A DNA stretch of 42,950 bases. Source: an uncultured Porphyromonadaceae bacterium (GTDB taxonomy: Bacteria > Bacteroidota > Bacteroidia > Bacteroidales > Muribaculaceae). Location of the stretch: assembly GCA_947575235.1 (NCBI GenBank), contig CANPMT010000020.1, positions 1-42,950 on the forward strand. The letters run 5' to 3'. Positions within the stretch are counted from its first letter, which is position 1. Each line of letters starts with the position of its first letter. The notes beneath the pieces are model-generated. The model was not told the origin of the DNA, did no database searches, and saw nothing but the letters and a program-made list of their open reading frames with translations. Shown here in pieces: positions 1-8,153 of this stretch. The translations under genes and the position numbers were made by a program.

Positions 1-13
1 CAGCAAAGGTATA

Positions 14-151
14 TTAAGCGGCTAAATTCTCCTCGCGGAGTTTGGGCCGTTTACCGTTTTTATGTCGCTCCGAACCGAACACCCATTTGAAGGCGAAGTC
101 GGTGCAGAGATTCATGAAGATTTCCTTGTCTTTGGGGTCCAATATATCCAT
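14..151 (-). pseudogene. Truncated Rpn/PD-(D/E)XK-type transposase, N-terminal stub
   Basis: Reading from ATG at 151 to TAA at 14 gives 45 residues. They begin MDILDPKDKEIF and contain TDFAFKWVFGSE, which resembles the conserved start of Bacteroidetes Rpn-family (PDDEXK transposase/recombination-promoting nuclease) proteins, where a TDFGFKxxFGTE-like motif follows a short leader. Full family members are several hundred residues, so this is only the first part, after which the frame runs into a stop. The window edge is 13 bases away, so I cannot tell whether a shifted remainder lies beyond it. A well-formed promoter sits directly upstream. The family assignment rests on one motif. Confidence 0.5.
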
Positions 152-176
152 ATTATACGTCGAATTGTTTCACTGC

Positions 177-207
177 CAAAGTTATATCTTTTTTTAGAAT
201 TTTCAAA
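177..207 (-). promoter_or_regulatory. Bacteroidetes-type promoter for the truncated transposase ORF
   Basis: On the minus strand a TTTG (-33) at 207-204 is followed after 19 bp by TAACTTTG (-7) at 184-177, an exact match to TTTG-N19-21-TAnnTTTG. Transcription would start near 173, about 22 nt before the ATG at 151. Confidence 0.65.
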
Positions 208-271
208 ATTTTATTTTGGTGAATTTTTGGGAAGTTGGCAATGCTTTTCCGGAAGTCTTTTGCATTTTCTT

Positions 272-375
272 CTGTGACAGGCTGGAAGCCTGTCCTCCTT
301 GCTCCGACGTTTCCGCTGCTATTCTTTTGGGCTCCTTCTTCTGCGACAGGCTGGAAGCCTGTCCTCCTTGCTCCG
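272..375 (-). repeat. Doublet of GGAGGACAGGC palindromic repeats
   Basis: Two copies of a 35-bp unit lie at 272-306 and 341-375, differing at one position in the unit. Each holds the 19-bp core GACAGGCTTCCAGCCTGTC (minus-strand reading), an 8-bp inverted repeat around TCC that can fold as a hairpin. Cores are at 276-294 and 345-363. The doublet starts 41 bp past the stop of the minus-strand gene ending at 416 and reads in the same sense as that gene. Matching copies occur after lgt and at the right end of the window. It is REP-like in structure, with no transposase next to it. Confidence 0.85.
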
Positions 376-415
376 TCTTCTGTGTTTTTCATACCGCTGA
401 CGGATTATCCATGGC

Positions 416-1036
416 CTATAAAACAGATATGTTCCTATCAAAACTTCGGCATTCCCAATATCTGGTTTCGACTGACGTTATTCCGTCCATTACTCCCTTA
501 GATAATGAATTACAAAGTTCTTTCAAGTCTGACGAAATACCTGCTAAAGCCATTAAATCGGAACTGAGTGCCGATATGCCATCATCTTCAACAGAAATAT
601 CCGTTATTAATATGTAAATAATTTTACATTCATCAAAAGTGTCAGGATTATTTGTTATTTCTTCGCAGATTTGCATACTATCGGAAAGTTTTGTAGGCAA
701 ATCAGATGAATATTTTGCAACCTGTTTCCGAACATTCTTTTCTGAACCGTTATATGTAATGAGCAAATCCCAACTTTTAAGCTCGATGAAACATAGGAAC
801 GTTCTGGACGGGGAAACAGTTAAAGCATCTACAGATTTCCTTGACTCTACTCCTTGCGCTATATCGGCACGGGTCTTTACATTATCAAAGTCAATTACAG
901 GAGTTTTAGACCCCGCATGACTACACAAATATGATTTTTTCTTTTGTGGTGAGCATGCACTATGGAGATCACAAATTATCGTTGTAGGAAGACTCGAGAA
1001 TGTGTAAACTTGATTATAAATGTCTATTGGAGTCAT
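416..1036 (-). CDS. Small protein with D...ExK nuclease-like motif, partner of ATPase
   Basis: This 206-residue protein is not one I recognise. Asp70 (in SVDALTV) is followed by E85-L86-K87 (in FIELKSW), both in or beside hydrophobic, beta-like stretches. This is the D-X(10-20)-ExK spacing of the PD-(D/E)XK nuclease core, with E64 and a Cys/His-containing stretch upstream. A second hydrophobic strand (IIYILITDISV, about 136-146) fits the same fold. The ATG overlaps the stop of the upstream ATPase gene as ATGA (1036-1033), implying translational coupling and a joint function. The gene is AT-rich like its partner and unlike the chromosome to the right. A nuclease effector of an anti-phage pair is my inference; the motif is visible but unproven. 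Confidence 0.6.
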   Translation of the reverse strand: MTPIDIYNQVYTFSSLPTTIICDLHSACSPQKKKSYLCSHAGSKTPVIDFDNVKTRADIAQGVESRKSVDALTVSPSRTFLCFIELKSWDLLITYNGSEKNVRKQVAKYSSDLPTKLSDSMQICEEITNNPDTFDECKIIYILITDISVEDDGISALSSDLMALAGISSDLKELCNSLSKGVMDGITSVETRYWECRSFDRNISVL

Positions 1037-2364
1037 TTCATCGTATTTCTAACGGCATCAACATTCATAATGTCACGCAAAGGGGCTGCCAAAAGAGTAA
1101 ATACACGGTTTAAATCGTTTGTAACTTCCTTAACCGTAGTAAGTTTTGTTTCATCAGATTCCTCTGCCATGTAATACTTAACATCTTTTTCAATCCCCTT
1201 TGCTGAAGCAAAGTACCTCAAAGCTTGTACAAAATATGGACTATGGGAACTCACAACAATCGGTATACCTTTTGCGACAAGTTCAATTATAAGTTTACAA
1301 AAAACAATTTGCCATTCGGGATGTAAATGAATTTCCGGTTCATCCCATATTAGCATTTTAAATGTGGATACACTATCAGTTTGTATCAAGCGTTGCAAAA
1401 CGCCAAATGACTTAATACCTGAAGCTACACTAATTGGTGGCACTACATGCCCATTTTCTTGAAACGAGAGTTGTTTAGTCTTACTATTTAAGACAAATTC
1501 ACCGCCTATTACTCTACTTATTTCGTCTAATTGATTGCTATAATCTGAACCAAACAAATCATGATTAAATAGATCTGATAATTCGTCAGAACTACTTAAT
1601 AATTTGTCTGCCATGTCAGCTAAGTGATATGGTATATTCTCTTTTCTTAGATATGAAGGCAGACCACGTAATGACGTTGTTGGTATAGAGCTGGTTAACC
1701 GCAATGTATTTAGTATATGGAGATACAAAGGAGATTCAATATAGGTAACATCCTCAAGCGAGGAGTTTCCCCATAGTCTTACACTATCTACTTTGCCATC
1801 GTATAAACTTATTTCGATATGACTCCCATCAGCATCGGTAGTGTCATCGTGAAAAAGAATCACGGAGTTCATGGAACCATAAGAATTTAGAGTTTCCATG
1901 AATTCACTTTTGGCAATCGATTCAAACTCATCTTTGACCGCAACTTCGGGTTTGTCAAGTTTTACAACGAGAGCCTCAATTCGATATAGCCGATTCCGAA
2001 TCATTGCCACCATTCGAGACGAGAAGTTCCTCTTCTCCGCCTCTGTTTCTAAGTTTTGACGTAAATTATCAACCTCAATAAGTTTATCAACTATATTGAG
2101 GCTTAGGGTTTGAACGTCATCTAAAACAGAATCATTTTCGGGACGATGGAACATTTTCTTTAAGAAAATCAATTCTGTCATTATGAGAGATACGGTCTTC
2201 ATCCTATCTACTTGACGGACATTGTTTGCCGCTTTCAATATTGAAAACAGAATCTTACCAACTGTACTTTTACCGGAATTATTTTCTCCTGTGAGTACAG
2301 TCAAACCGCCAATTTCAATATCGGCATCCTCAATTTTAAGAATGTTATGTAATCTAAGTTTCAT
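1033..2364 (-). CDS. AAA/ABC-type ATPase (OLD/RecF-like), probable defence ATPase
   Basis: The 443-residue protein has an N-terminal P-loop GENNSGKST (26-34), a family-specific signature-like stretch VASGIKSFG, a Walker B MLIWDEPE with D341-E342, the following HLHPEWQ, and a switch-like SSHSP. This is the architecture of AAA_15/AAA_21 SMC-like ATPases, which bind ATP as dimers and gate an effector. The roughly 60 residues after SSHSP contain no TOPRIM-type motif, so it is not a full OLD nuclease; the effector is presumably the overlapping downstream gene. Its own consensus promoter lies just upstream. The low GC, promoter and two-gene layout suggest horizontal acquisition. ATPase class is firm; the defence role is inferred. 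Confidence 0.85.
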   Translation of the reverse strand: MKLRLHNILKIEDADIEIGGLTVLTGENNSGKSTVGKILFSILKAANNVRQVDRMKTVSLIMTELIFLKKMFHRPENDSVLDDVQTLSLNIVDKLIEVDNLRQNLETEAEKRNFSSRMVAMIRNRLYRIEALVVKLDKPEVAVKDEFESIAKSEFMETLNSYGSMNSVILFHDDTTDADGSHIEISLYDGKVDSVRLWGNSSLEDVTYIESPLYLHILNTLRLTSSIPTTSLRGLPSYLRKENIPYHLADMADKLLSSSDELSDLFNHDLFGSDYSNQLDEISRVIGGEFVLNSKTKQLSFQENGHVVPPISVASGIKSFGVLQRLIQTDSVSTFKMLIWDEPEIHLHPEWQIVFCKLIIELVAKGIPIVVSSHSPYFVQALRYFASAKGIEKDVKYYMAEESDETKLTTVKEVTNDLNRVFTLLAAPLRDIMNVDAVRNTMK

Positions 2365-2395
2365 ATATTCTTATTGACTTCGGTTTAGAATATTG

Positions 2396-2427
2396 CAAAT
2401 ATAACGCCTTTAATCTAATTACACAAA
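2396..2427 (-). promoter_or_regulatory. Promoter of the ATPase/ExK operon
   Basis: The minus strand reads TTTG at 2427-2424, a 20-bp spacer, then TATATTTG at 2403-2396, an exact TTTG-N20-TAnnTTTG match. Predicted start is near 2392, about 28 nt ahead of the ATG at 2364. The two genes therefore appear to form an autonomous transcription unit inside the 95-bp gap after lptF. Confidence 0.7.
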
Positions 2428-2459
2428 TTAAATTTTACGGGTATATGATTTCAAAGCGG

Positions 2460-4400
2460 TCAGGGTTGGGGGGCGGTCAGTAGGTCGAGGATCTGGGTGG
2501 TGACTTTGGCGGTCTTGCGGAGCTCCTCTTTCAGGTTGCGCTGCGCGCGGAGGCCGGCGGCGTACAGCGGTAAGCCTACGGGGACGAACCACATGCAGAG
2601 CTTACCTACCCAGCGGCGCGACGCGGGATGGTAGAGCCAGAGGTTGCGGATCACGGGATAGTCCATCAATTTGTTTACGGCCAAGGGATTGCGGCAGTCG
2701 GTCATGTACTCTACATCCCCCTCCAACTGGCGGCTTATATCTGCAAGCTCCTCCTCTGAATACCCTTTGGTCCAGTAGGTCACGTAACTCTGTCGCTGTT
2801 TGTTGCGCTCTACGAAGTCGAGCACGGTCTCGCGAAGTCGCTCCAGTCGGCCACACGCCTCTGGCACGGAGATGTCGTTGATAATCACCTCCTTGTAGTT
2901 GACCTTGCGCTCTACCTTGCGTCCGAAGATCTTCCGGATGAAGGCCTTGTAGCGGTCGCCGTCAAACACGGCTGAGTCGTTCATCGCCTTGTATGTGACG
3001 TATACGCCCAACGGCGCCAACACAAAGGTGGAGAGCCAGATGCCTATCCAGACGGGCCAGCGGCCGTCGCGGGCCATCTTGTAGCCGGTGTTGTCGATGA
3101 TGTAGTAGAAGAGGAAGAGGAGCACGGAGATGACAAGTGGCGTGCCCAAGCCTCCCTTGCGGATGATGGCTCCCAAGGGTGCGCCGATGAAGAAGAAGAC
3201 AAGGCAGGCCACGGATAAGGTGAATTTCTTGATCAGCTCTATCTCATGGCGACGTATGGTGCGCTTATCCTCACCTACGGTCATCGACTTGAACTGCAGG
3301 TCGCTCGTCTGCCGCTGGGAGATGTTGAGGGCGTAGTCATACATCTGCTCGCGCATGTTGGAGTTTAGCGCGGCAACGAGTGTGTCCATCTTGACGGGGG
3401 TCACAACAACGGTGTCGGGCGCGGCCGCCTCATCCTTGGCCACTGAGCGGCCGTCGGCAAAACGTAACCCGGTGTTACCCTCGCTGCGCTGCACGTTGAG
3501 CAGAGGGAAGGCGCTGCGTTTCAGCTCGCCGCCGTAGAGATAGCCTGTGGAGTCGAGACGCAGACCCACGGAGTCGATCGTATTCTGAAGCTCGGCTATG
3601 TTCTTACCCACATACTGGTTGCGCATACCACCCTCGTCGAGTCGGTTGAAGTTGGCGTCGAAGGGTATGAGCACCTCCTTGTCGGCGAAGTCCTCGCGCC
3701 GGAATGGTACGTTCTTGTCGATGCTCTTCTGGTCGCGCAGGTTCTCGAACTGCTCGCCGGTGAAGAGATGCAGGTAGAGATAGCGCATATCACCCGTGAA
3801 GGCGAGCCGGCCGGAGTCGGCAAGGAGTATCGTGGAGTTGTCGCCACCCCGGCTCACGTCGTAGATCATCATGTCGTAGAGCATACCGTTATCGCGGTTC
3901 TTCTCACCCACGAAGAGGTTGTAGCCGGGTATCTGGTCGTAGAAGACCCCCTCGGGAATCTCGAGTTCGGGCGATTTCTGACGCATGGAGAAGAGGAGGG
4001 TCCACATCTTTACCTGCGCGTGCGGAAGCACGTTGTTCTGGAAGAAGAAGGCCCCCACGGCTATGCCTGAGATCAGCACTATCAGCGGACTCATGGCCTT
4101 GAGCAGGGATATTCCGGAGGCTTTCATGGCTGTCAGCTCGAATTTCTCGCCGAAGTTGCCGAAGGTCATAAGGCTCGCAAGGAGTATGGCCAACGGAAGC
4201 GCCATCGGCACCATCGTGACGGCTGCGTAGAAGAAGAGTTCGGCTATCAGTGAGAATGACAATCCTTTACCCACAAGGTCGTCGATATATTTCCACAGGA
4301 ACTGCATCAGCACGATGAAGAGCACTATGAAGAAGGTCATAGCGAAGAGGGGGAGGAAACTCTGGAGTATGAAGAGGTAGAGTCGCTTTATTATTCTCAT
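2460..4400 (-). CDS. LptF/LptG family (YjgP/YjgQ) permease
   Basis: This inner-membrane permease of 646 residues belongs to the family that, with the LptB ATPase, extracts lipopolysaccharide and passes it to the periplasmic bridge. Several hydrophobic N-terminal segments (about 7-30, 45-75 and 100-125) are followed by a large periplasmic beta-jellyroll-type region (about 130-390). A C-terminal set of membrane segments includes LSVACLVFFFIGAPLGAIIRKGG, written here as LSVACLVFFFIGAPLG plus AIIRKGG. The last 150 residues (charged, then another hydrophobic segment) exceed the E. coli proteins, as is common in Bacteroidetes homologues. Sequence alone does not separate LptF from LptG. It is divergently oriented to pta; I see no clear promoter for it. 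Confidence 0.88.
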   Translation of the reverse strand: MRIIKRLYLFILQSFLPLFAMTFFIVLFIVLMQFLWKYIDDLVGKGLSFSLIAELFFYAAVTMVPMALPLAILLASLMTFGNFGEKFELTAMKASGISLLKAMSPLIVLISGIAVGAFFFQNNVLPHAQVKMWTLLFSMRQKSPELEIPEGVFYDQIPGYNLFVGEKNRDNGMLYDMMIYDVSRGGDNSTILLADSGRLAFTGDMRYLYLHLFTGEQFENLRDQKSIDKNVPFRREDFADKEVLIPFDANFNRLDEGGMRNQYVGKNIAELQNTIDSVGLRLDSTGYLYGGELKRSAFPLLNVQRSEGNTGLRFADGRSVAKDEAAAPDTVVVTPVKMDTLVAALNSNMREQMYDYALNISQRQTSDLQFKSMTVGEDKRTIRRHEIELIKKFTLSVACLVFFFIGAPLGAIIRKGGLGTPLVISVLLFLFYYIIDNTGYKMARDGRWPVWIGIWLSTFVLAPLGVYVTYKAMNDSAVFDGDRYKAFIRKIFGRKVERKVNYKEVIINDISVPEACGRLERLRETVLDFVERNKQRQSYVTYWTKGYSEEELADISRQLEGDVEYMTDCRNPLAVNKLMDYPVIRNLWLYHPASRRWVGKLCMWFVPVGLPLYAAGLRAQRNLKEELRKTAKVTTQILDLLTAPQP

Positions 4401-4503
4401 ATCGTTGGCGTGCCGGGGGAATGCGGCATTCAGGGTGTAAAATTACAAAATCTTTGGCTATTTAGAAAATTTGGACTTTTTTTATCAAAAATAGCCGTTT
4501 TGA

Positions 4504-4536
4504 CTTGGGCGCTTTCAGACTATTTTTATAACTTTG
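4504..4536 (+). promoter_or_regulatory. Promoter of pta-ackA-lgt
   Basis: TAACTTTG at 4529-4536 matches the -7 consensus TAnnTTTG. A CTTG at 4504-4507 sits 21 bp upstream as a one-mismatch -33. Expected start is near 4541, giving a leader of about 25 nt before the pta ATG. Confidence 0.6.
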
Positions 4537-4566
4537 CAAGAGAACATATAACAAAATCCCAAAATC

Positions 4567-5580
4567 ATGACCTTATTTGAAAGGCTGACAAAAAAAGCCC
4601 AGGAACACCCCCAGCGTCTGGTGCTCCCCGAATCAAAAGAACCGCGAACCTTAAAGGCCGCAGACCAGATTATAGAGAAGAAAGCTGCCGAGGTTATCTT
4701 CCTCGGCAAGAAGGAGGAGATCCTTGCCGAAGCTGAGAAACTCGGTCTCGCCCACATCGGCGAGGCTACTTTCCATAACCCCGACGACGCGGAGTTTGCC
4801 GAAAAATATGCCGAGCTTCTCTGCGAGCTCCGCAAGAAGAAGGGTATGACCCTCCAGGATGCCCGCTACACGGTGAAGAACCCCCTCTATCTCGGCTGCC
4901 TCCTTATCAAGGCGGGCGACGCCGACGCCATGGTGGCCGGTGCCCTCAGCCCCACTTCGAGTGTGCTCCGCGCAGCTTTCCAGGTGCTGAAGACCAAACC
5001 GGGTATCTCTGTAGTGAGCGGCGCCTTCATCATGCTCCTCCCGGAGGGTTGCCAGTATGGCGACAACGGTATGCTCGTTTTCGCCGACTGCGCCGTAGTG
5101 CCTGACCCCACCGCCGAGGAACTCGCCCAGATCGCCGTGGCAACCGCCAAGACCACAAAGGATATCGCGGGCCTCGACCCTGTCGTGGCTATGCTGAGCT
5201 TCTCTACAAAGGGCAGCGCCACACATGAGCGTGTCGACAAGGTGATCCGCGCCACTGAACTCGCCCATGAGCTCGCTCCTGAGCTGAAGATTGACGGCGA
5301 GCTCCAGAGCGACGCCGCCATCGTACCCTCCGTAGGTGAGCTGAAGGCTCCCGAAAGCCCCGTGGCCGGACATGCCAACACCCTCATCTTCCCCTCGCTC
5401 GAGACGGGTAACATCGCCTATAAGCTCGTGCAGCGTATCAGCGGCGCAGGTGCCGTAGGTCCTATCCTCCAGGGTCTCGCAGCTCCTGTCAACGACCTCT
5501 CGCGCGGCGCTACAGTAGAAGATATCGTCAACACTATCATCGTGACCTGCAACCAGGCTATCGGTGACAAAAATTTATAA
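4567..5580 (+). CDS. pta: Phosphate acetyltransferase
   Basis: Pta exchanges CoA and phosphate on acetyl groups (acetyl-CoA + Pi to acetyl phosphate + CoA), the first step of acetate formation. At 337 residues it is the short single-domain form without the N-terminal regulatory region of E. coli Pta. Recognisable segments are RLVLPES near the start, DAMVAGA, KIDGELQSDAA and GPILQGLAAPVNDLSRG near the C-terminus. ackA begins 15 bp after its stop, giving the usual acetate/ATP operon. A -7 box lies about 30 bp upstream of the ATG. Length, motifs and neighbour make the call firm. Confidence 0.97.
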   Translation: MTLFERLTKKAQEHPQRLVLPESKEPRTLKAADQIIEKKAAEVIFLGKKEEILAEAEKLGLAHIGEATFHNPDDAEFAEKYAELLCELRKKKGMTLQDARYTVKNPLYLGCLLIKAGDADAMVAGALSPTSSVLRAAFQVLKTKPGISVVSGAFIMLLPEGCQYGDNGMLVFADCAVVPDPTAEELAQIAVATAKTTKDIAGLDPVVAMLSFSTKGSATHERVDKVIRATELAHELAPELKIDGELQSDAAIVPSVGELKAPESPVAGHANTLIFPSLETGNIAYKLVQRISGAGAVGPILQGLAAPVNDLSRGATVEDIVNTIIVTCNQAIGDKNL

Positions 5581-5595
5581 ATAACACTATACATC

Positions 5596-6792
5596 ATGAA
5601 GATTTTAGTGCTCAACTGCGGAAGCAGCAGCGTGAAGTATAAACTTATCGACTCTGCCGACAAGCAGGTGCTCGCCGAAGGTGGCGTCGAGAAGATCGGT
5701 CTCCCCGATTCTTTCCTGAAGTTCAAACGCCCTGACGGCTCGAAGGAGATTATCACGGTTGACATGCCCACCGCCAAGGAGGCTGTGGAGAATGTGCTGA
5801 AGATCCTCACCGACCCGAAGGAGGGTGTGATCAAAAGCTATGAGGAGATCGACGCCGTGGGCCACCGCGTGGTGCATGGCATGGAGTGGTTCAACAAGTC
5901 GGTGCTCATCACCCCTGAGGTGATCGAGAAGGTGAAGGAGTGCTACCCCGTGGCCCCTCTCCACAACCCGGCCAACGTCACCGGCATCGAGGCTGTGAGC
6001 GAGATTCTCCCGAAGGTGCCCCAGGTGGCTGTGTTCGACACCGCTTTCCATCAGTCTATGCCAGCCAAGGCTTACATGTATGCCCTCCCCTATGAGGCGT
6101 ATGAGAAGTATGGCGTGCGCCGCTACGGCTTCCACGGCACGAGCCACCGCTATGTATCGCGCCGCGCCTGCGAGTTCTTGGGTCTCCCCTATGAGAAGCA
6201 GCGCATCATCACCTGCCACATCGGCAACGGAGCCAGCATCACTGCCATTGCCGACGGCAAGAGTGTCGACACCTCGATGGGTCTCACCCCTACCGAGGGC
6301 CTTATGATGGGCACTCGCGTGGGCGACGTCGACCCGGGTGCTTTGGTTTACCTCATGGAGCAGGAGGGCCTTGACGCCGCCGGCATGGGTAAACTCATCA
6401 ACAAGCGCAGCGGCGTGGCCGGTGTGACTGAGATCTCGAGCGACATGCGCGACATCGAGGCTGCCGTTGAGGCCGGCAACGAACGCGCCAAGATGGCTCT
6501 CGATATGTATGAATACCGTATCCTGAAATATATCGGCGCCTACACGGCTGTGCTCGGCGGCGTGGATGTCATCGTGTTCACCGGTGGCGTGGGCGAGAAC
6601 CAGCTCGGCACCCGCGAACGCATCTGCAAGCAGCTCGCTTTCATGGGCGTGACCTTCAACGCCGAGGCCAACAAGGTGCGCGGCGAGGAGATCGAGATCT
6701 CGGGCCCCGACTCGAAGGTGCACGTGGTTGTGATCCCCACCGACGAGGAGATGATGATAGCTCAGGACACAGCAGCCATCGTCAACGCCTGA
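5596..6792 (+). CDS. ackA: Acetate kinase
   Basis: AckA converts acetyl phosphate and ADP to acetate and ATP, completing substrate-level phosphorylation from acetyl-CoA. The 398 residues are full family length. ASKHA-fold signatures are visible: NCGSSSVKY at residues 7-15, FDTAFHQ, GFHGTSHRYVS, HIGNGASI (phosphate binding) and FTGGVGEN (adenosine motif). It follows pta by 15 bp and precedes lgt by 10 bp, so all three are probably co-transcribed up to the hairpin at 7737. No anomaly is visible. Confidence 0.98.
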   Translation: MKILVLNCGSSSVKYKLIDSADKQVLAEGGVEKIGLPDSFLKFKRPDGSKEIITVDMPTAKEAVENVLKILTDPKEGVIKSYEEIDAVGHRVVHGMEWFNKSVLITPEVIEKVKECYPVAPLHNPANVTGIEAVSEILPKVPQVAVFDTAFHQSMPAKAYMYALPYEAYEKYGVRRYGFHGTSHRYVSRRACEFLGLPYEKQRIITCHIGNGASITAIADGKSVDTSMGLTPTEGLMMGTRVGDVDPGALVYLMEQEGLDAAGMGKLINKRSGVAGVTEISSDMRDIEAAVEAGNERAKMALDMYEYRILKYIGAYTAVLGGVDVIVFTGGVGENQLGTRERICKQLAFMGVTFNAEANKVRGEEIEISGPDSKVHVVVIPTDEEMMIAQDTAAIVNA

Positions 6793-6802
6793 CCCGCTGC
6801 CC

Positions 6803-7681
6803 ATGCTTGATTTCATTGTATGGAACGCTGACCCGGTGCTGTTCAGTCTCGGTCCGATCTCGGTGCGCTGGTATGGTCTGGCTTTCGCCGTGGGGTTCAT
6901 ACTCGGTTATAACATCGTTGCTAAGATGTTCAAACATGAGGGTGCCCCGGAGAAATGGCTCGGCATTCTGTTGGGCTATGTGGTGGTGGCCACGATCGTC
7001 GGCTCGCGTCTCGGACACGTATTCTTCTATGAATGGGACTATTACTCGCAGCACCCGGCAGAGATACTGAAAATATGGAACGGAGGCCTCGCCTCTCACG
7101 GCGGAACAATCGCCAATATCATCGCGGTGTTCCTCTTCTCATGGTTCGTCACCAAGAAACCGGCCTCGTGGACCTTTGACAAACTGGTGATCGCCATCGC
7201 TCTGGTGGGCTGCCTGATACGTTTAGGCAACCTTATGAACAGCGAGATCTACGGCGGACCCACGTCGCTCCCCTGGGGTTTCGTGTTTGTGCGCGACGGC
7301 GAGGTGGAACCGAAGCACCCCACCCAGCTATATGAGGCGGCCTGTTATCTGGCCCTCTTCATTCTGCTGATGTGGATGTATTGGAAGCGCAACGCCGAGG
7401 AGCGCCCCTATCTGATAACGGGTGTCTTCTTCATAGGCATCTTCCTCCCGAGGTTCCTCATAGAGTATGTAAAGAATGTGCAGGTGTCGTCAGAGTATGA
7501 GATGATTGCCAAGTATGGCATGAATCTGGGCCAGATGCTCAGCATCCCCTTCATACTGTTAGGCATCGGTCTGGTGATTTGGGCGATGGTGCATCCACGC
7601 CAGCACTGGACCTTCCCCAACAAGTTTGCCGAGGAGCTGACCTCTGCCAAGGACCATCACTCCCCCTACACCCGCAAATAA
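6803..7681 (+). CDS. lgt: Prolipoprotein diacylglyceryl transferase
   Basis: Lgt transfers diacylglycerol from phosphatidylglycerol to the lipobox Cys of prolipoproteins in the inner membrane, the first step in lipoprotein maturation. The 292-residue protein has about seven hydrophobic segments and the family motifs WYGLAFAVGF, GGLASHGG, RLGNLMNSEIYG (the conserved Arg/Asn/Glu signature) and HPTQLYEA. It starts 10 bp after ackA. A palindromic repeat begins 13 bp after its stop, and a strong terminator hairpin follows about 55 bp downstream. Confidence 0.97.
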   Translation: MLDFIVWNADPVLFSLGPISVRWYGLAFAVGFILGYNIVAKMFKHEGAPEKWLGILLGYVVVATIVGSRLGHVFFYEWDYYSQHPAEILKIWNGGLASHGGTIANIIAVFLFSWFVTKKPASWTFDKLVIAIALVGCLIRLGNLMNSEIYGGPTSLPWGFVFVRDGEVEPKHPTQLYEAACYLALFILLMWMYWKRNAEERPYLITGVFFIGIFLPRFLIEYVKNVQVSSEYEMIAKYGMNLGQMLSIPFILLGIGLVIWAMVHPRQHWTFPNKFAEELTSAKDHHSPYTRK

Positions 7682-7694
7682 ACCCGATAGCCCT

Positions 7695-7725
7695 GCAAGG
7701 AGGACAGGCTTCCAGCCTGTCAACA
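7695..7725 (+). repeat. GGAGGACAGGC palindromic repeat after lgt
   Basis: A single copy with core GACAGGCTTCCAGCCTGTC at 7703-7721, preceded by GCAAGGAG. It lies just after the lgt stop and reads in the same sense as lgt, as the other copies do relative to their upstream genes. Confidence 0.85.
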
Positions 7726-7736
7726 GAGTACAAAGT

Positions 7737-7780
7737 AAAGAGAGAGCCTCCACGTCTTGAACGTGGAGGCTCTCTCTTTT
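7737..7780 (+). terminator. Strong intrinsic terminator of pta-ackA-lgt
   Basis: AAAGAGAGAGCCTCCACGT (7737-7755) pairs perfectly over 19 bp with 7761-7779 around a 5-nt loop CTTGA, ending in a T-run (TTTT). It lies about 56 bp beyond the lgt stop. Confidence 0.85.
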
Positions 7781-7938
7781 ACTTGTCAAACAAAAAATTC
7801 ACTTGTCATAGACATGGGCGCAGGTTGTGAAATAACCCAACACCATCTTTTTAATAACTTTTTTCATAACTTAAAATATTTATAAGGCCCGGGGGGTAGT
7901 GTGAGGCCCCGCTGACCGGTTTCCATATATAAGAACGC

Positions 7939-8026
7939 TTGTAAACGTGAAAAGTTGTAAAAACAATCGGCGTTTCCCCTATTTTTTATGTTTTACAACA
8001 TACTTTCCTATGTTTTACAACATACT
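7939..8026. promoter_or_regulatory. Operator-like direct repeats upstream of amylase promoter
   Basis: TATGTTTTACAACATACT occurs twice without mismatch at 7987-8004 and 8009-8026, exactly 22 bp apart (about two helical turns). Each contains the inverted repeat ATGTT/AACAT. Weaker reverse-orientation matches with the TTGTAAA core lie at 7939-7946 and 7952-7965. The pair sits roughly 40-80 bp upstream of the predicted start, where an activator would bind. The regulator is unknown. Confidence 0.6.
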
Positions 8027-8056
8027 AATTAATTTTCCCACCTCGCTTATTCTGCC

Positions 8057-8064
8057 TAATTTTG
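8057..8064 (+). promoter_or_regulatory. -7 box of the alpha-amylase promoter
   Basis: TAATTTTG matches TAnnTTTG. No convincing TTTG lies 19-21 bp upstream, consistent with activator dependence through the repeats before it. Start would be near 8068, leaving a leader of about 180 nt. Confidence 0.5.
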
Positions 8065-8153
8065 CAGCGTGGATACCGGCGGCTGGCCGTCAGTCCCACG
8101 CTCCGGCGGCCATTTCATGTCCGTCGCCCAAGATTTAGACATTACTACAGGTA

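Noticed and set aside
1033..2364. Full OLD-family nuclease
   Set aside because: The C-terminus after SSHSP is too short and lacks TOPRIM Glu and DxD motifs.
5605..6900. Long antisense ORF (431 residues) across ackA
   Set aside because: It mirrors the GC-rich codons of ackA, is rich in His, Ala and Leu as typical shadow frames, and has no motif or own promoter.
7781..7986. Small protein genes in the pre-amylase region
   Set aside because: Only short, AT-rich frames without family likeness or promoter.
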